This document shows, piece after piece, positions 1 through 7,338 of a stretch of 16,962 nt of DNA (within the stretch, counting starts at the first letter, position 1; every line of letters starts with the position of its first letter). Below the pieces are notes generated by a model, which saw nothing but the letters and a program-made list of their open reading frames with translations, was not told where the DNA came from and searched no databases. The DNA is from Planctomycetales bacterium (lineage in GTDB: Bacteria; Planctomycetota; SBBH01): the NCBI GenBank assembly GCA_005239795.1, contig SBBH01000045.1, positions 1 to 16,962 on the forward strand, written 5' to 3'. The position numbers were made by a program, and so were the translations under genes.

Positions 1-178
1 CATCCGGGTGCGGTCTGGATCGGCAGGAGTTTCTGTGGGGTTCGGGGCTCGCGCCGGGGCCGACGCGCGGCGGGGGGAGAAGGTCCGCGTGGTCCCCCTG
101 AAAGGGGGCGGGGAGACGTACGAGGGGATCGCGGCGGGCCCCGGCGAGGTGGTTTTGAGCGAGGGGGAGTCGCCATGA
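1..178 (+). CDS. flgA: FlgA, P-ring assembly chaperone (C-terminal end only, 5' truncated by window)
   Basis: An open frame enters from the left edge (first full codon at 2) and stops at TGA 176-178. It encodes about 58 residues. The stretch GEKVRVVPLKGGGETYEGIA followed by AGPGEVVL matches the end of the FlgA SAF domain, whose usual form is GE-VRVRNL-SG-VVEG-V-GPGEV. The piece VRVRSGSAGVSV ahead of it fits the preceding strand pair. FlgA is a periplasmic chaperone that helps FlgI polymerise into the P ring. The stop overlaps the flgH start as ATGA, so the two are probably translationally coupled, and flgH and flgI directly follow, which supports the call. The identification rests on a short tail plus context, so it is good but not certain. 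Confidence 0.8.
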   Translation, partial: IRVRSGSAGVSVGFGARAGADARRGEKVRVVPLKGGGETYEGIAAGPGEVVLSEGESP

Positions 179-864
179 ATCCAAGACATCTGTTATGGGC
201 CGCGGCCGCTGCGTGGATCCCCCTTTGGGGGATGACGCCCACGGCGCGCGGGGAAGTGTATCTACCGGGTCCGGAGGCGAATGCCGCGGAGGCCTCCCTC
301 ACCAAGGATCCCAAGGTGGTTCTGCCGGAGGTGAAGATCCACGATCTGGTGATGGTGCGTGTGAAGGATGTCTTCCAGTTCAAGAACAACATCACGGCCA
401 ACCAGAAAAAGGAATACGACATCGACATGGAGCTCGCCGACTGGTTCAACATCCAGGGGAACGGCACGCAGCTGCGGGCGGCGCCGGGGCGCCGCGTCGA
501 GAGCAACGCCCGCGACGAGGGATCCCCCATCAAGCTCGATATCGAGTCGGAAAAGGAATCCAAGGGGACCTACAACCAGCTCGACCAGCGCCAGCTCTCA
601 GCTTCGATCGCGGCGGAGATCGTCGACGTGCGCCCCAACGGGACGCTGGTCCTCGAAGCGCGCAAGGTCACCCAGAAGGACGAGGACAAGCAGGTGATCA
701 TTTTCACGGGAGTTGCCCGACGCGAGGACATCAAGCCGGACAACTCGATTGACTATGACCGGGTCGCAAATCCCGTCCTGCGGATCGAGCAGGAGGGGCC
801 CGGCGCCCAGGTCAACAAGCGCGGGTGGCTGGCGCGCGCCTTGGACGTGGTCTGGCCATTTTGA
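175..864 (+). CDS. flgH: FlgH, flagellar L-ring protein
   Basis: The 229-residue product has the usual FlgH length and layout. An N-terminal hydrophobic signal segment (about residues 5-26) is followed by the conserved core. That core includes the strand IHDLVMVRVKDVF (about 55-67), an ELADWFNI segment near 87, and the typical C-terminal half with LSASIAAEIVDVRPNGTLVLEA, then GVARREDI and a closing RGWLARALDVVWPF. FlgH forms the outer-membrane L ring around the flagellar rod. ATG 175 overlaps the flgA stop, and flgI begins 10 bases after the TGA. Classical FlgH is a lipoprotein, but there is no cysteine after the signal here, so no lipobox is visible and processing by signal peptidase I is more likely. 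Confidence 0.95.
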   Translation: MNPRHLLWAAAAAWIPLWGMTPTARGEVYLPGPEANAAEASLTKDPKVVLPEVKIHDLVMVRVKDVFQFKNNITANQKKEYDIDMELADWFNIQGNGTQLRAAPGRRVESNARDEGSPIKLDIESEKESKGTYNQLDQRQLSASIAAEIVDVRPNGTLVLEARKVTQKDEDKQVIIFTGVARREDIKPDNSIDYDRVANPVLRIEQEGPGAQVNKRGWLARALDVVWPF

Positions 865-873
865 AAGGCGGTT

Positions 874-2304
874 ATGCAAACGGTGCCATCAAGTCCTGAG
901 TCTCGAGTCCTGAGTCCTGAGTCTTCAGGGACACTGGGGCACTCAGCACTCAGCACTCAGCACTCGATACCCAATGTTTCCAGCAGGCGGGGAAAGGGCC
1001 TTATCCATCCGTCTTCCCGCTTTCCCGCCTGGCGGTTTTTCGTTGGGGGCCTCCTGGCGTCCGCGATCCCCCTCTCCGCGGGCGCCCAGGAGGCCACCTC
1101 TTTTCCCCTGTTGGGGGACGTGGCCAAGGTGAAGGGGGTCGATGAGAACGTTTTCGTCGGGACGGGGCTCGTGGTGGGCTTGGACGGCACGGGGGACAAG
1201 AGCCTGTCAACGCTGGACGTGGCGCGTTACATCCTCAAGGAACTGGGGAACGAGATCTCCCCCGACCGATTCAAGAGCAAGAACGTCGCCCTGGTGACGG
1301 TGACGGTCCGGATCCCCGCCTTCAAGAAGCGGGGCGACCGGGTGGACGTTGAAGTCCAGGCCGTCAACGACGCGACGTCGCTTTCTGGGGGAACGCTCCT
1401 CCCGACCCCCTTGGCCGGACCCGGGCGGGGCGACGGCTCCCCCCGGCCTGTCGTGGCTCTCGCCCAAGGGGCGCTTTCCGTCGGCAACAAGGAGCGGGGA
1501 GCGCACGAGACGATCGCGCGGATCCCCGGCGGGGCCCTGATCGTGCGCGAGCTCGAGCACCTCTTTTTCGACGCGGGCCGCGTCCTCGTGCAGGCCGCGG
1601 GCGGCCGCACCCTGCGGGACCTCTTGGCAAGGCTTGCTGCCGCCGACGGTTTCAAGGAGATCCCCTATGCCGTGCGGGATTCTGAGAGCGTCGAAGTGGG
1701 GATCCCAGAGCGGTACGCCGCCTCACGGCGCGGTTTTATCGCTTTTGTGGAGAAGGCCTTGGAAGGGGACGGGAAGGTGGTCGGGGTCGGGCGCATGGAG
1801 TGGGATCTGGACACACCGAGCTTCCAAGGGGCGCACAAGATTGCCCAGGAGATCAACCGCCGCTGGCGGGAGGTTTCCTCCAGGCTCGCCCTCGCCCGGG
1901 ACGCCGGGACCGTGGAGGTCTACGTCCCGACGTCGCATCTGGATGACCCGGTGGCGTTTGTCGCGGAGATGGAGGCGTACCCGGCGCCTCTCCTCGCCGA
2001 GGAGAACAGGGTGGTCGTCGACGAGAAGAACGGCACCATCAGCATGACCGGTGACGTCTGGATCGACCCGGGCTGGGTCGAGGTGAATGACGTTGAGATC
2101 AGCGTGAGCTCCCCGCGGCGGCTGACAGAGGTCCTGGCGGATGTGCGCAAGATCCGCGCGGGCTCGCGCCCCGGGGCGCCGGTGCCGCCCGCCGGAGGGG
2201 TCAAGGGGGGGGCCGGCGGGCTTTTGACGACGCGCGATCTCATTGTGGCGCTTCAAAATATGAAGCGTGTGGGGATGCTGAGGGCGGCCTTGGTTGTCGA
2301 ATAG
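874..2304 (+). CDS. flgI: FlgI, flagellar P-ring protein with unusual N-terminal extension
   Basis: FlgI forms the peptidoglycan-embedded P ring around the rod. The conserved start of the mature protein is clear at about residues 77-110 (LLGDVAKVKGVDENVFVGTG, then LVVGLDGTGDKS). The ending KRVGMLRAALVVE is also typical, although the usual last stretch reads ALQ-MK--GAL-AEL-V. A signal-peptide-like segment (RFFVGGLLASAIPLSAGAQ) sits at about residues 54-72, so about 50 residues precede it, which is abnormal. Those residues are encoded partly by a 7-base repeat array at 892-968. The only in-frame ATG or GTG codons before the signal segment are ATG 874 and GTG 883. ATG 874 follows AAAGGCGGTT, a plausible but very close ribosome site. 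The true start could be a non-standard codon nearer 1020. Confidence 0.95.
   Translation: MQTVPSSPESRVLSPESSGTLGHSALSTQHSIPNVSSRRGKGLIHPSSRFPAWRFFVGGLLASAIPLSAGAQEATSFPLLGDVAKVKGVDENVFVGTGLVVGLDGTGDKSLSTLDVARYILKELGNEISPDRFKSKNVALVTVTVRIPAFKKRGDRVDVEVQAVNDATSLSGGTLLPTPLAGPGRGDGSPRPVVALAQGALSVGNKERGAHETIARIPGGALIVRELEHLFFDAGRVLVQAAGGRTLRDLLARLAAADGFKEIPYAVRDSESVEVGIPERYAASRRGFIAFVEKALEGDGKVVGVGRMEWDLDTPSFQGAHKIAQEINRRWREVSSRLALARDAGTVEVYVPTSHLDDPVAFVAEMEAYPAPLLAEENRVVVDEKNGTISMTGDVWIDPGWVEVNDVEISVSSPRRLTEVLADVRKIRAGSRPGAPVPPAGGVKGGAGGLLTTRDLIVALQNMKRVGMLRAALVVE
892..968 (+). repeat. Heptanucleotide tandem repeat array forming an imperfect hairpin (in flgI 5' end)
   Basis: Eleven consecutive 7-base steps keep one phase. 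They are AGTCCTG, AGTCTCG, AGTCCTG, AGTCCTG, AGTCTTC, two degenerate steps, then ACTCAGC three times and ACTCGAT. The two halves are complementary. Arm 903-922 pairs with arm 948-967 at 18 of 20 positions, the only mismatches being the two linker positions, around a loop of 25 bases. The variant unit TCGAGT (903-908) is matched by the variant ACTCGA (962-967), so the pairing is not just a by-product of one motif. The style recalls the short tandemly repeated heptamers of cyanobacteria. The array is translated within flgI if ATG 874 is the start. Confidence 0.85.
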
Positions 2305-2314
2305 CCAGACCACT

Positions 2315-2659
2315 ATGGAAATCGGACTCGGTGCGGATATTCAGGGGGCGGCGGCGCTGAGGCAGGCCCAGCGTCCCGAGCAGGCGGCCGAGGCCGCGCG
2401 GTTCCTAACGTCTGTTTTTATGCGGGATCTCATCGACCAGATGTGGAAGACGGTACCGGAGGGGGGGCTCGTCCCTAAATCGACAGGGGAGAAGATCTTC
2501 CGGGATTTTCTGAACGACCGTTTGGCGACCGATTTGTCTCGGTCGCTCGTGATTGGCGGACGCCAGAATAAGGATTTTTCAGGTCTGCCGCTTCAAAACG
2601 GAGCGGGGGCAACCGATACACGGAAAGGGGGGGCTCGCGATGGATTCAGGCTGGGATGA
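2315..2659 (+). CDS. flgJ: FlgJ-type rod-binding protein (no muramidase domain)
   Basis: This 114-residue protein matches the N-terminal rod-binding (rod cap) domain of FlgJ. The segment AARFLTSVFMRDLIDQMWKT, followed by VPEGGL and then GEKIFRDFLNDRLATDLSRS, is the family pattern. The C-terminal peptidoglycan hydrolase domain of enterobacterial FlgJ is absent, as in many phyla where a separate enzyme clears the wall. ATG 2315 lies 10 bases after the flgI stop. A TTG at 2294 would add seven residues and overlap flgI, and neither start has a strong ribosome site. The 3' end overlaps the flgN start (2640) by 20 bases in another frame, so the genes are probably coupled. The last 20 or so residues are poorly conserved. 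Confidence 0.85.
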   Translation: MEIGLGADIQGAAALRQAQRPEQAAEAARFLTSVFMRDLIDQMWKTVPEGGLVPKSTGEKIFRDFLNDRLATDLSRSLVIGGRQNKDFSGLPLQNGAGATDTRKGGARDGFRLG

Positions 2660-3137
2660 TCTCATGCAGACGCTCCGGAACGAATCCGAGGCGCTCACCG
2701 AATTGATCGCGCTCGGAAAGCACAAACGCCAGGCGATCCAGGAACTGGATCTGACAGGCTTGCAGGAGACCAACAGCCGCGAGGAGGTGAAGGTCCTTCA
2801 ACTTCGGGAATTGGGCGAGACGCGCCGCGTGATCCTCGAGAGGCTCCTGCCGGTTGAGGGGGACCCCCAAGCGGGGCGCTCGCTTCGGGAGGCGATCGGC
2901 CTGATGCCGGTCCCTCTCCAGGAGGCCGCGCGAGGCCTGCGCCAAAAGCTTCTCGACCAGGTCCGCGACCTCGGCCAGATCACGCAGGGGAACGCCGAGC
3001 TTCTCCGGCAATCGGTCGAACGGGTGGACGGCCTGGTGCGGATCCTCCTGGGGAGCGGCGCGGGGGAGCCGACCTACCAAGTGCCCGGGCGCAAACCCGC
3101 AAAAATGGGCGCGGCGGTGATGGATAGGGAAGTATGA
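2640..3137 (+). CDS. flgN: FlgN-like export chaperone for FlgK and FlgL
   Basis: The 165-residue product looks almost entirely alpha-helical. Its N-terminus (DDLMQTLRNESEALTELIAL) and the following charged helices are typical of FlgN. In known systems FlgN is a cytoplasmic chaperone that escorts the hook-filament junction proteins FlgK and FlgL to the export gate. The gene sits directly before flgK and flgL, as expected. ATG 2640 is chosen because a G-rich ribosome site (AAAGGGGGGG) precedes it by about six bases, and the protein then begins MDSGWDDLMQ in the family manner. The frame is open further upstream, but that stretch lies inside flgJ. Similarity within this family is weak in general, so the call leans on context as well as sequence. 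Confidence 0.77.
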   Translation: MDSGWDDLMQTLRNESEALTELIALGKHKRQAIQELDLTGLQETNSREEVKVLQLRELGETRRVILERLLPVEGDPQAGRSLREAIGLMPVPLQEAARGLRQKLLDQVRDLGQITQGNAELLRQSVERVDGLVRILLGSGAGEPTYQVPGRKPAKMGAAVMDREV

Positions 3138-3140
3138 AGC

Positions 3141-3203
3141 AGTCATGAGTCATGAGGCATGGGTCATGAGAACAGACATGGGACATGAGTCATGAGACAT
3201 GAG
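3141..3203 (+). repeat. Second heptanucleotide repeat array (AGTCATG / AGACATG units)
   Basis: Between flgN and flgK there are 7-base units AGTCATG, AGTCATG, AGGCATG and GGTCATG. A 5-base break (3169-3173) follows, and then AGACATG, GGACATG, AGTCATG and AGACATG. Each unit carries CATG, and many carry the palindrome TCATGA. Segment 3143-3155 can pair with 3190-3202 at 11 of 13 positions, so the transcript could fold just ahead of flgK. The period equals that of the array in flgI, although the unit sequence differs. The array fills nearly the whole 80-base gap before the flgK start at 3218. Confidence 0.85.
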
Positions 3204-3217
3204 TAGAGGATAAAGAG

Positions 3218-4909
3218 ATGGCGATTACCGGGGCATTGGGGATTGCATCGCGGGCGCTGGCGGCCTTCCAGCAGGCGATCACCGTGACCGGCAATAACAT
3301 CGCCAACGTCAATACCCCCGGCTATACGCGCCAGATCGCCAATTTCAGCGCCACCACGCCCGTCCGTCTAGGAGCCCATATCGTGGGGACGGGAACACAG
3401 GTCCTGTCGATCACACGGCGGCTGGATCTTTTCATCGAAGCCCAGCTCAAGCGCGAACAGACGACGCTCGGGAGCCGCCGCGAATTCAGCGGGGCGCTCT
3501 CGCGCATCGAAGGGGAGTTCGGAGAGCTGACGGACACCGACCTCTCGTCGCTCCTCGATGGGTTTTTCAATGCTTTGGAAGAGGCTTCTCAGAACCCCGA
3601 AGACGTGGCGATCCGGCGACAAGTGGTCGTCAAGGCGGAAGAGTTCGCCGGCGCCATCCGGGAGCTCCGACGGGGGATTGACGGGGTGCGTAGCGACCTG
3701 AATGCTCAGGTCTCTGCCGAGGTCTTAGCCGCGAACGAGATCATTACGGAGATCGCGACACTCAATCAGCAGATTTTGCGGAGCGAATTTTCCGACGGCA
3801 GTGTCAGCAACGCCAATGACTTGAGAGACCAGCGCGATCAGCTGGTGCGGGATCTTTCGGGGAAGGTGAAGGTGACCACGAGCGAGCAGGACAATGGCCT
3901 CCTGAACGTCTTCATCAGCGGGGAGCCGGTGGTGTTCGGGACCGAGAAGTTCCTCCTGTCGACCCGCGACACGGTTGTGAGCGGCGTCACCGTGAAGATC
4001 CCGATCTTCGCCGGGAACTTAAGCGACATCTCCCTTCAGGGGGGGACTTTAAAGGGGCTCATCGACGCCCGCGACACGAACGCCGTGAACTACATCGGCA
4101 CGCTCGACACCATGGTCAAGGAGTTCGTCTTCCGCTTCAATCAGGTCCACGCAAGTGGCCGGGGGCTTTCGGCGTTTTCGACGATCACCGCCGTCAACGC
4201 TGTGAGCTCCTCCACGACGGCCCTGGCTTCCAGCAACCTTGCGATGGCCTCCAAACTCTCGATTCCCGGGAGCTTCCAGCTGCGCGTGGAAAACAGCGCC
4301 ACCGGCTCGGAGGATCTCGTGGATGTCCAGATCGACAGCGGAGAGACGCTTTCGAGCCTGCGCACAAAGCTCGACGCGATCGCCAATATCGACGCCACGA
4401 TCTCCACCGACGGCAAGCTCACGATCACGAGCGCCGCCGCGAACATCAAATTCTCGTTTAATAACGACACGAGCGGCGTCTTGGCCGCCCTGGGCCTCAA
4501 TACGTTTTTTACCGGGAGCAGTTCTTTTGACGTCAACATCGACGCGCTGGTCGACGGCGACCCTTCCCTTGTGGCTTTGGCCCGCTCCACGGCGCCGGGG
4601 GACAACACCAACGCCCTGAACCTGATCGCGGTCAGGGACGAAAATCTCTTTAACAGCAACGCGAGCAACATCGACGCGTATTACCAGGGGCTCGTGGGGA
4701 CCGTCGGGGTAGACGCCTCACAGGCGGAAGACCTCTTCGAGATCGCGGAGCTCACGTTGAATCAGGTCCAGAACTCCCGGGACGCGGTGTCCGGCGTCAA
4801 TATCGACGAGGAGTTGATCAATCTGACGTCGTTCCAGGCCGCCTACACCGCCGCGGCCCGCTATACCAGCGTCATCAGCGACCTCTTAGACGTTTTGGTG
4901 AACCTGTGA
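3218..4909 (+). CDS. flgK: FlgK, hook-filament junction protein 1 (HAP1)
   Basis: The 563-residue protein has both conserved ends of FlgK. The N-terminal D0/D1 helix is MAITGALGIASRALAAFQQA followed by TGNNIANVNTPGYTRQ (24-39). The C-terminal D1/D0 helix is near the end, with NLTSFQAAYTAAARYTSVIS (535-554). FlgK joins the hook to the filament together with FlgL. The conserved N-terminal half includes EGEFGELTDTDLSSLLDGFF (98-117) and the DLRDQRDQLVRDLS helix (201-214). A middle insert at about 350-440 (FQLRVENSATGSEDLVDVQI onward) resembles the flagellin-IN-type modules seen in FlgL and FliD here. ATG 3218 starts the conserved N-terminus. The stop overlaps the flgL start as GTGA. The repeat array before the gene suggests that its expression or mRNA stability differs from flgN. 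Confidence 0.96.
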   Translation: MAITGALGIASRALAAFQQAITVTGNNIANVNTPGYTRQIANFSATTPVRLGAHIVGTGTQVLSITRRLDLFIEAQLKREQTTLGSRREFSGALSRIEGEFGELTDTDLSSLLDGFFNALEEASQNPEDVAIRRQVVVKAEEFAGAIRELRRGIDGVRSDLNAQVSAEVLAANEIITEIATLNQQILRSEFSDGSVSNANDLRDQRDQLVRDLSGKVKVTTSEQDNGLLNVFISGEPVVFGTEKFLLSTRDTVVSGVTVKIPIFAGNLSDISLQGGTLKGLIDARDTNAVNYIGTLDTMVKEFVFRFNQVHASGRGLSAFSTITAVNAVSSSTTALASSNLAMASKLSIPGSFQLRVENSATGSEDLVDVQIDSGETLSSLRTKLDAIANIDATISTDGKLTITSAAANIKFSFNNDTSGVLAALGLNTFFTGSSSFDVNIDALVDGDPSLVALARSTAPGDNTNALNLIAVRDENLFNSNASNIDAYYQGLVGTVGVDASQAEDLFEIAELTLNQVQNSRDAVSGVNIDEELINLTSFQAAYTAAARYTSVISDLLDVLVNL

Positions 4910-6834
4910 TCCGCGCCACGCAAGGGTCCATCGCCCGCCAGCTCATCTTCAACGCCCAGCAGAGCCTGGGGAGACTGCTGGCGACGCAACTTCAGGTATC
5001 GACCGGGCGGCGGATCTTAAAACCTTCCGACGACCCGGTGGGGGCGGCGGTCGCCTTCCGCTACGAAAACGCCCTGTCCGGGATCGACCGGTTTCAGAGC
5101 GTGATCGCCACCGGGGTCTCGCGCCTGTCGACCACCGGCACGGCGCTCGCCGACGCCTATCAAAAGGGGCTGGACGCCTACAACATTGCCTTGGAACAGC
5201 TCGACGCCACCTCCACGGAGGAATCCCGAACGGCCGCGGCCCAGAACGTGAGCGACATCCTCACGTCGCTCCTGGCGACGTCGGCCAACGTGCGGTTCGA
5301 GGGCCGGTATCTATTCAGCGGGAGCAAGACGACGACGGCTCCCTTTGTAGATGCCTCGGGCGGGATTGCGTATCTGGGGGACGAGGTGAGTCTTTTCGGG
5401 AATGTCGCTGATGGGCAGGCGGTCGCCATGAATCTGACGGGATCCGAGGCGTTCGGGGCGCTTTCGAGCGAGGTGTTGGGGACCGTGGATCTGAACCCCG
5501 GCATCACCCTGGGGTCGGGCACCACGGCGCCCACACGCCTGGCGGAGTTGCGCCGGGGATTGGGGGTCGCCGAGGGGTCGATCGCGATCGCGGTCGGCGC
5601 CACGACGACGACGGTCGATCTCGCCGGCGCCGAGGACCTGGACGATGTGCGCGACCTCATCCAGGCGGCGGTCCCCGCGATCACCGTGTCGGTCAACGCC
5701 AGCGGCAACGGCCTGCTGCTGACCCATTCTTCGAGCAGTTTCACCGTGTCCGAGGTGGGGGGCGGCACCACGGCCTCGGATCTTGGGATCCTGGGATCCT
5801 CGGTCGGAATGGTCCTCACCGGAACCGACCGCGATCCCAACCTGACCTTGACGACGCCGATCTCCTCTTTGAACGGCACGGGGATCACCCTGACCGGCAT
5901 CGATGTCACGAACGGATCTCTCACGGCCTCGATCGACCTTTCGACGGCCGTCACGATGGAGGATGTCATCCAGGCTGTGAATGCGGCCAAGACGACAAGC
6001 GGAGAATCCTTGAGGCTCGAGGCGACGATCAATGCGGGCAAGACCGGCCTCAATGTCCGTTCGCGTCTGAGCGGCGCCTTCCTGAAGATCCGCGAGACCG
6101 GCGCGGGGACCTCTGGCACGTCGCTCGGGATCCTGACGACGATGACCTCGTCGACGCCCCTCTATACGATCAACAACGGCGGCGGGTTCACCGGCGGGCC
6201 CCTCTCCATGGTCTACAGCGGCGGGACGGTCGAGGTGGATCTCACGAACGCCGAGACCGTGCAGGATCTGGCAACCGCCTTCTCGAACGCCACCAACGGG
6301 ACCGTCACGCTTTCGACGGTGCTCGTCTCCGGGACGCCCCGTTTCCAATTGACCGATTCCGGCGGGGGAGCGAACCCCACTTTGAATATCGCCTCGGGGG
6401 GCGTCTCCGCCACGATCACGGATCTGGGGTTCACCGTGGGAGGGTCGGGGTCGGGCGGCGTCTTGACGGGAGCGAGCGTTGATCCCCAGGGGGTGCGGGC
6501 GGAGAACCTCTTTACGGCCTTGGACGAACTGCGCGACGGCTTGGCGGCCAACGACACGGTTGTCATCAACCGGGCGGCGGCGCTTCTTGATACGGTGCTC
6601 ACCAACCTCTCGAAGACGCGCGGGGCGCTCGGAGGGCGGATCACGAAGCTTCAGTCGGTCCAATCCCGCCACAACGCCGACAAGCTCGATCTACAGGCGC
6701 TCTTGTCGGGGAAAGTCGACGCCGACGTGACGGAGGCGATTTCGCAGTTGGCGCAACAGCAGGCCGCCTATCAAGCGGCGCTTCAGGTGTCGGCCACGAT
6801 CAGCCAATTGAGTCTTTCGAATTTCCTGCGGTAG
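4906..6834 (+). CDS. flgL: FlgL, hook-filament junction protein 3 (HAP3), module-expanded
   Basis: The flagellin-like N-terminal D0/D1 region is plain (LGRLLATQLQVSTGRRILKP, then SDDPVGAAVAFRYENAL, residues 21-56). The C-terminal helix runs from about 530 to 642 (KLQSVQSRHNADKLDLQALL, and TEAISQLAQQQAAYQAALQV). FlgL links FlgK to the filament. The protein is 642 residues, about twice a typical FlgL of around 300. The excess lies at about 210-515, as three successive modules of about 95-100 residues. Each has a strand pair, a xVDL(S/T)xAxTxxDV helix start and, in the first two, an ending near SLGIL or DLGIL (residues 293 and 407). The GTG start at 4906 overlaps the flgK stop, implying coupled translation. 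It shares no compositional break with its neighbours. Confidence 0.94.
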   Translation: MIRATQGSIARQLIFNAQQSLGRLLATQLQVSTGRRILKPSDDPVGAAVAFRYENALSGIDRFQSVIATGVSRLSTTGTALADAYQKGLDAYNIALEQLDATSTEESRTAAAQNVSDILTSLLATSANVRFEGRYLFSGSKTTTAPFVDASGGIAYLGDEVSLFGNVADGQAVAMNLTGSEAFGALSSEVLGTVDLNPGITLGSGTTAPTRLAELRRGLGVAEGSIAIAVGATTTTVDLAGAEDLDDVRDLIQAAVPAITVSVNASGNGLLLTHSSSSFTVSEVGGGTTASDLGILGSSVGMVLTGTDRDPNLTLTTPISSLNGTGITLTGIDVTNGSLTASIDLSTAVTMEDVIQAVNAAKTTSGESLRLEATINAGKTGLNVRSRLSGAFLKIRETGAGTSGTSLGILTTMTSSTPLYTINNGGGFTGGPLSMVYSGGTVEVDLTNAETVQDLATAFSNATNGTVTLSTVLVSGTPRFQLTDSGGGANPTLNIASGGVSATITDLGFTVGGSGSGGVLTGASVDPQGVRAENLFTALDELRDGLAANDTVVINRAAALLDTVLTNLSKTRGALGGRITKLQSVQSRHNADKLDLQALLSGKVDADVTEAISQLAQQQAAYQAALQVSATISQLSLSNFLR

Positions 6835-6862
6835 GGGTCAACATTTCGAACGGAGGAGGAGA

Positions 6863-7315
6863 ATGAAAATCAAAACGACGCGGTTCGGCGAGATCGACTG
6901 CTGCGAGCAGGACATGATCTTTTTTCCAGAGGGGATCCTGGGGTTCGAGGACATGAAACAATACATCGTGCTCGACATCCCCGAGTTCGCCCCCTTGCGC
7001 TGGCTGCAGTCGGCCGAGGCGCCTTGGCTTGCCTTCGTCGTGTGCGACCCGACCCTGCTCCTAGCCGACTACCGCGTGCAGGTTCCCAAGAAAGACCTCG
7101 AGGTGATCGGTTTGGCAGATGAATCGCAGGGGTTTGTCTCTGTGATCCTGGCCGTGGGGGACGGGGAACGTCCCACCACAGCGAACCTCAAAGGGCCCCT
7201 GGTTTTCAATTTCGAGAAGCGCCAAGCCAAACAGATCGTTTTGGCCGAGTCGGACTACTCGACGCGCCATCCCCTGGAGTTCACGGCCGAGCCCTCGGTG
7301 GTTCAGGCAGTCTAA
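6863..7315 (+). CDS. fliW: FliW, flagellar assembly factor and CsrA antagonist
   Basis: The 150-residue product has the full FliW fold signature, beginning with the FGEIDC strand and IFFPEGILGFEDMKQYIVLD (19-38). It continues with LRWLQSAEAPWLAFVVCDP, a segment rich in DYRVQVP, and NLKGPLVFNFEKRQAKQIVL near the end. FliW binds CsrA allosterically and also binds unpolymerised flagellin. When flagellin is exported, FliW is freed to inhibit CsrA, which relieves repression of flagellin translation. The gene directly precedes csrA and the flagellin gene. Its ribosome site is strong (GGAGGAGGA, 6852-6860, immediately before ATG 6863), in contrast to the poor site of csrA. This may help keep FliW in excess over CsrA. 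Confidence 0.97.
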   Translation: MKIKTTRFGEIDCCEQDMIFFPEGILGFEDMKQYIVLDIPEFAPLRWLQSAEAPWLAFVVCDPTLLLADYRVQVPKKDLEVIGLADESQGFVSVILAVGDGERPTTANLKGPLVFNFEKRQAKQIVLAESDYSTRHPLEFTAEPSVVQAV

Positions 7316-7338
7316 GGGGCCGTGCGGAAATAACTTCC

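Noticed and set aside
892..968. CRISPR or satellite-like array
   Set aside because: Units are 7 bases with no spacers; they are contiguous tandem heptamers and not repeat-spacer units.
974..1130. ATG 974 as a better flgI start
   Set aside because: It is in a different frame from the conserved FlgI sequence and would need a frameshift.
5311..6672. Long - strand open frame of 453 codons opposite flgL
   Set aside because: Antisense to a clearly conserved gene. Its arginine-, glycine- and aspartate-rich composition is what antisense reading of GC-rich coding DNA gives, and no motif is visible.
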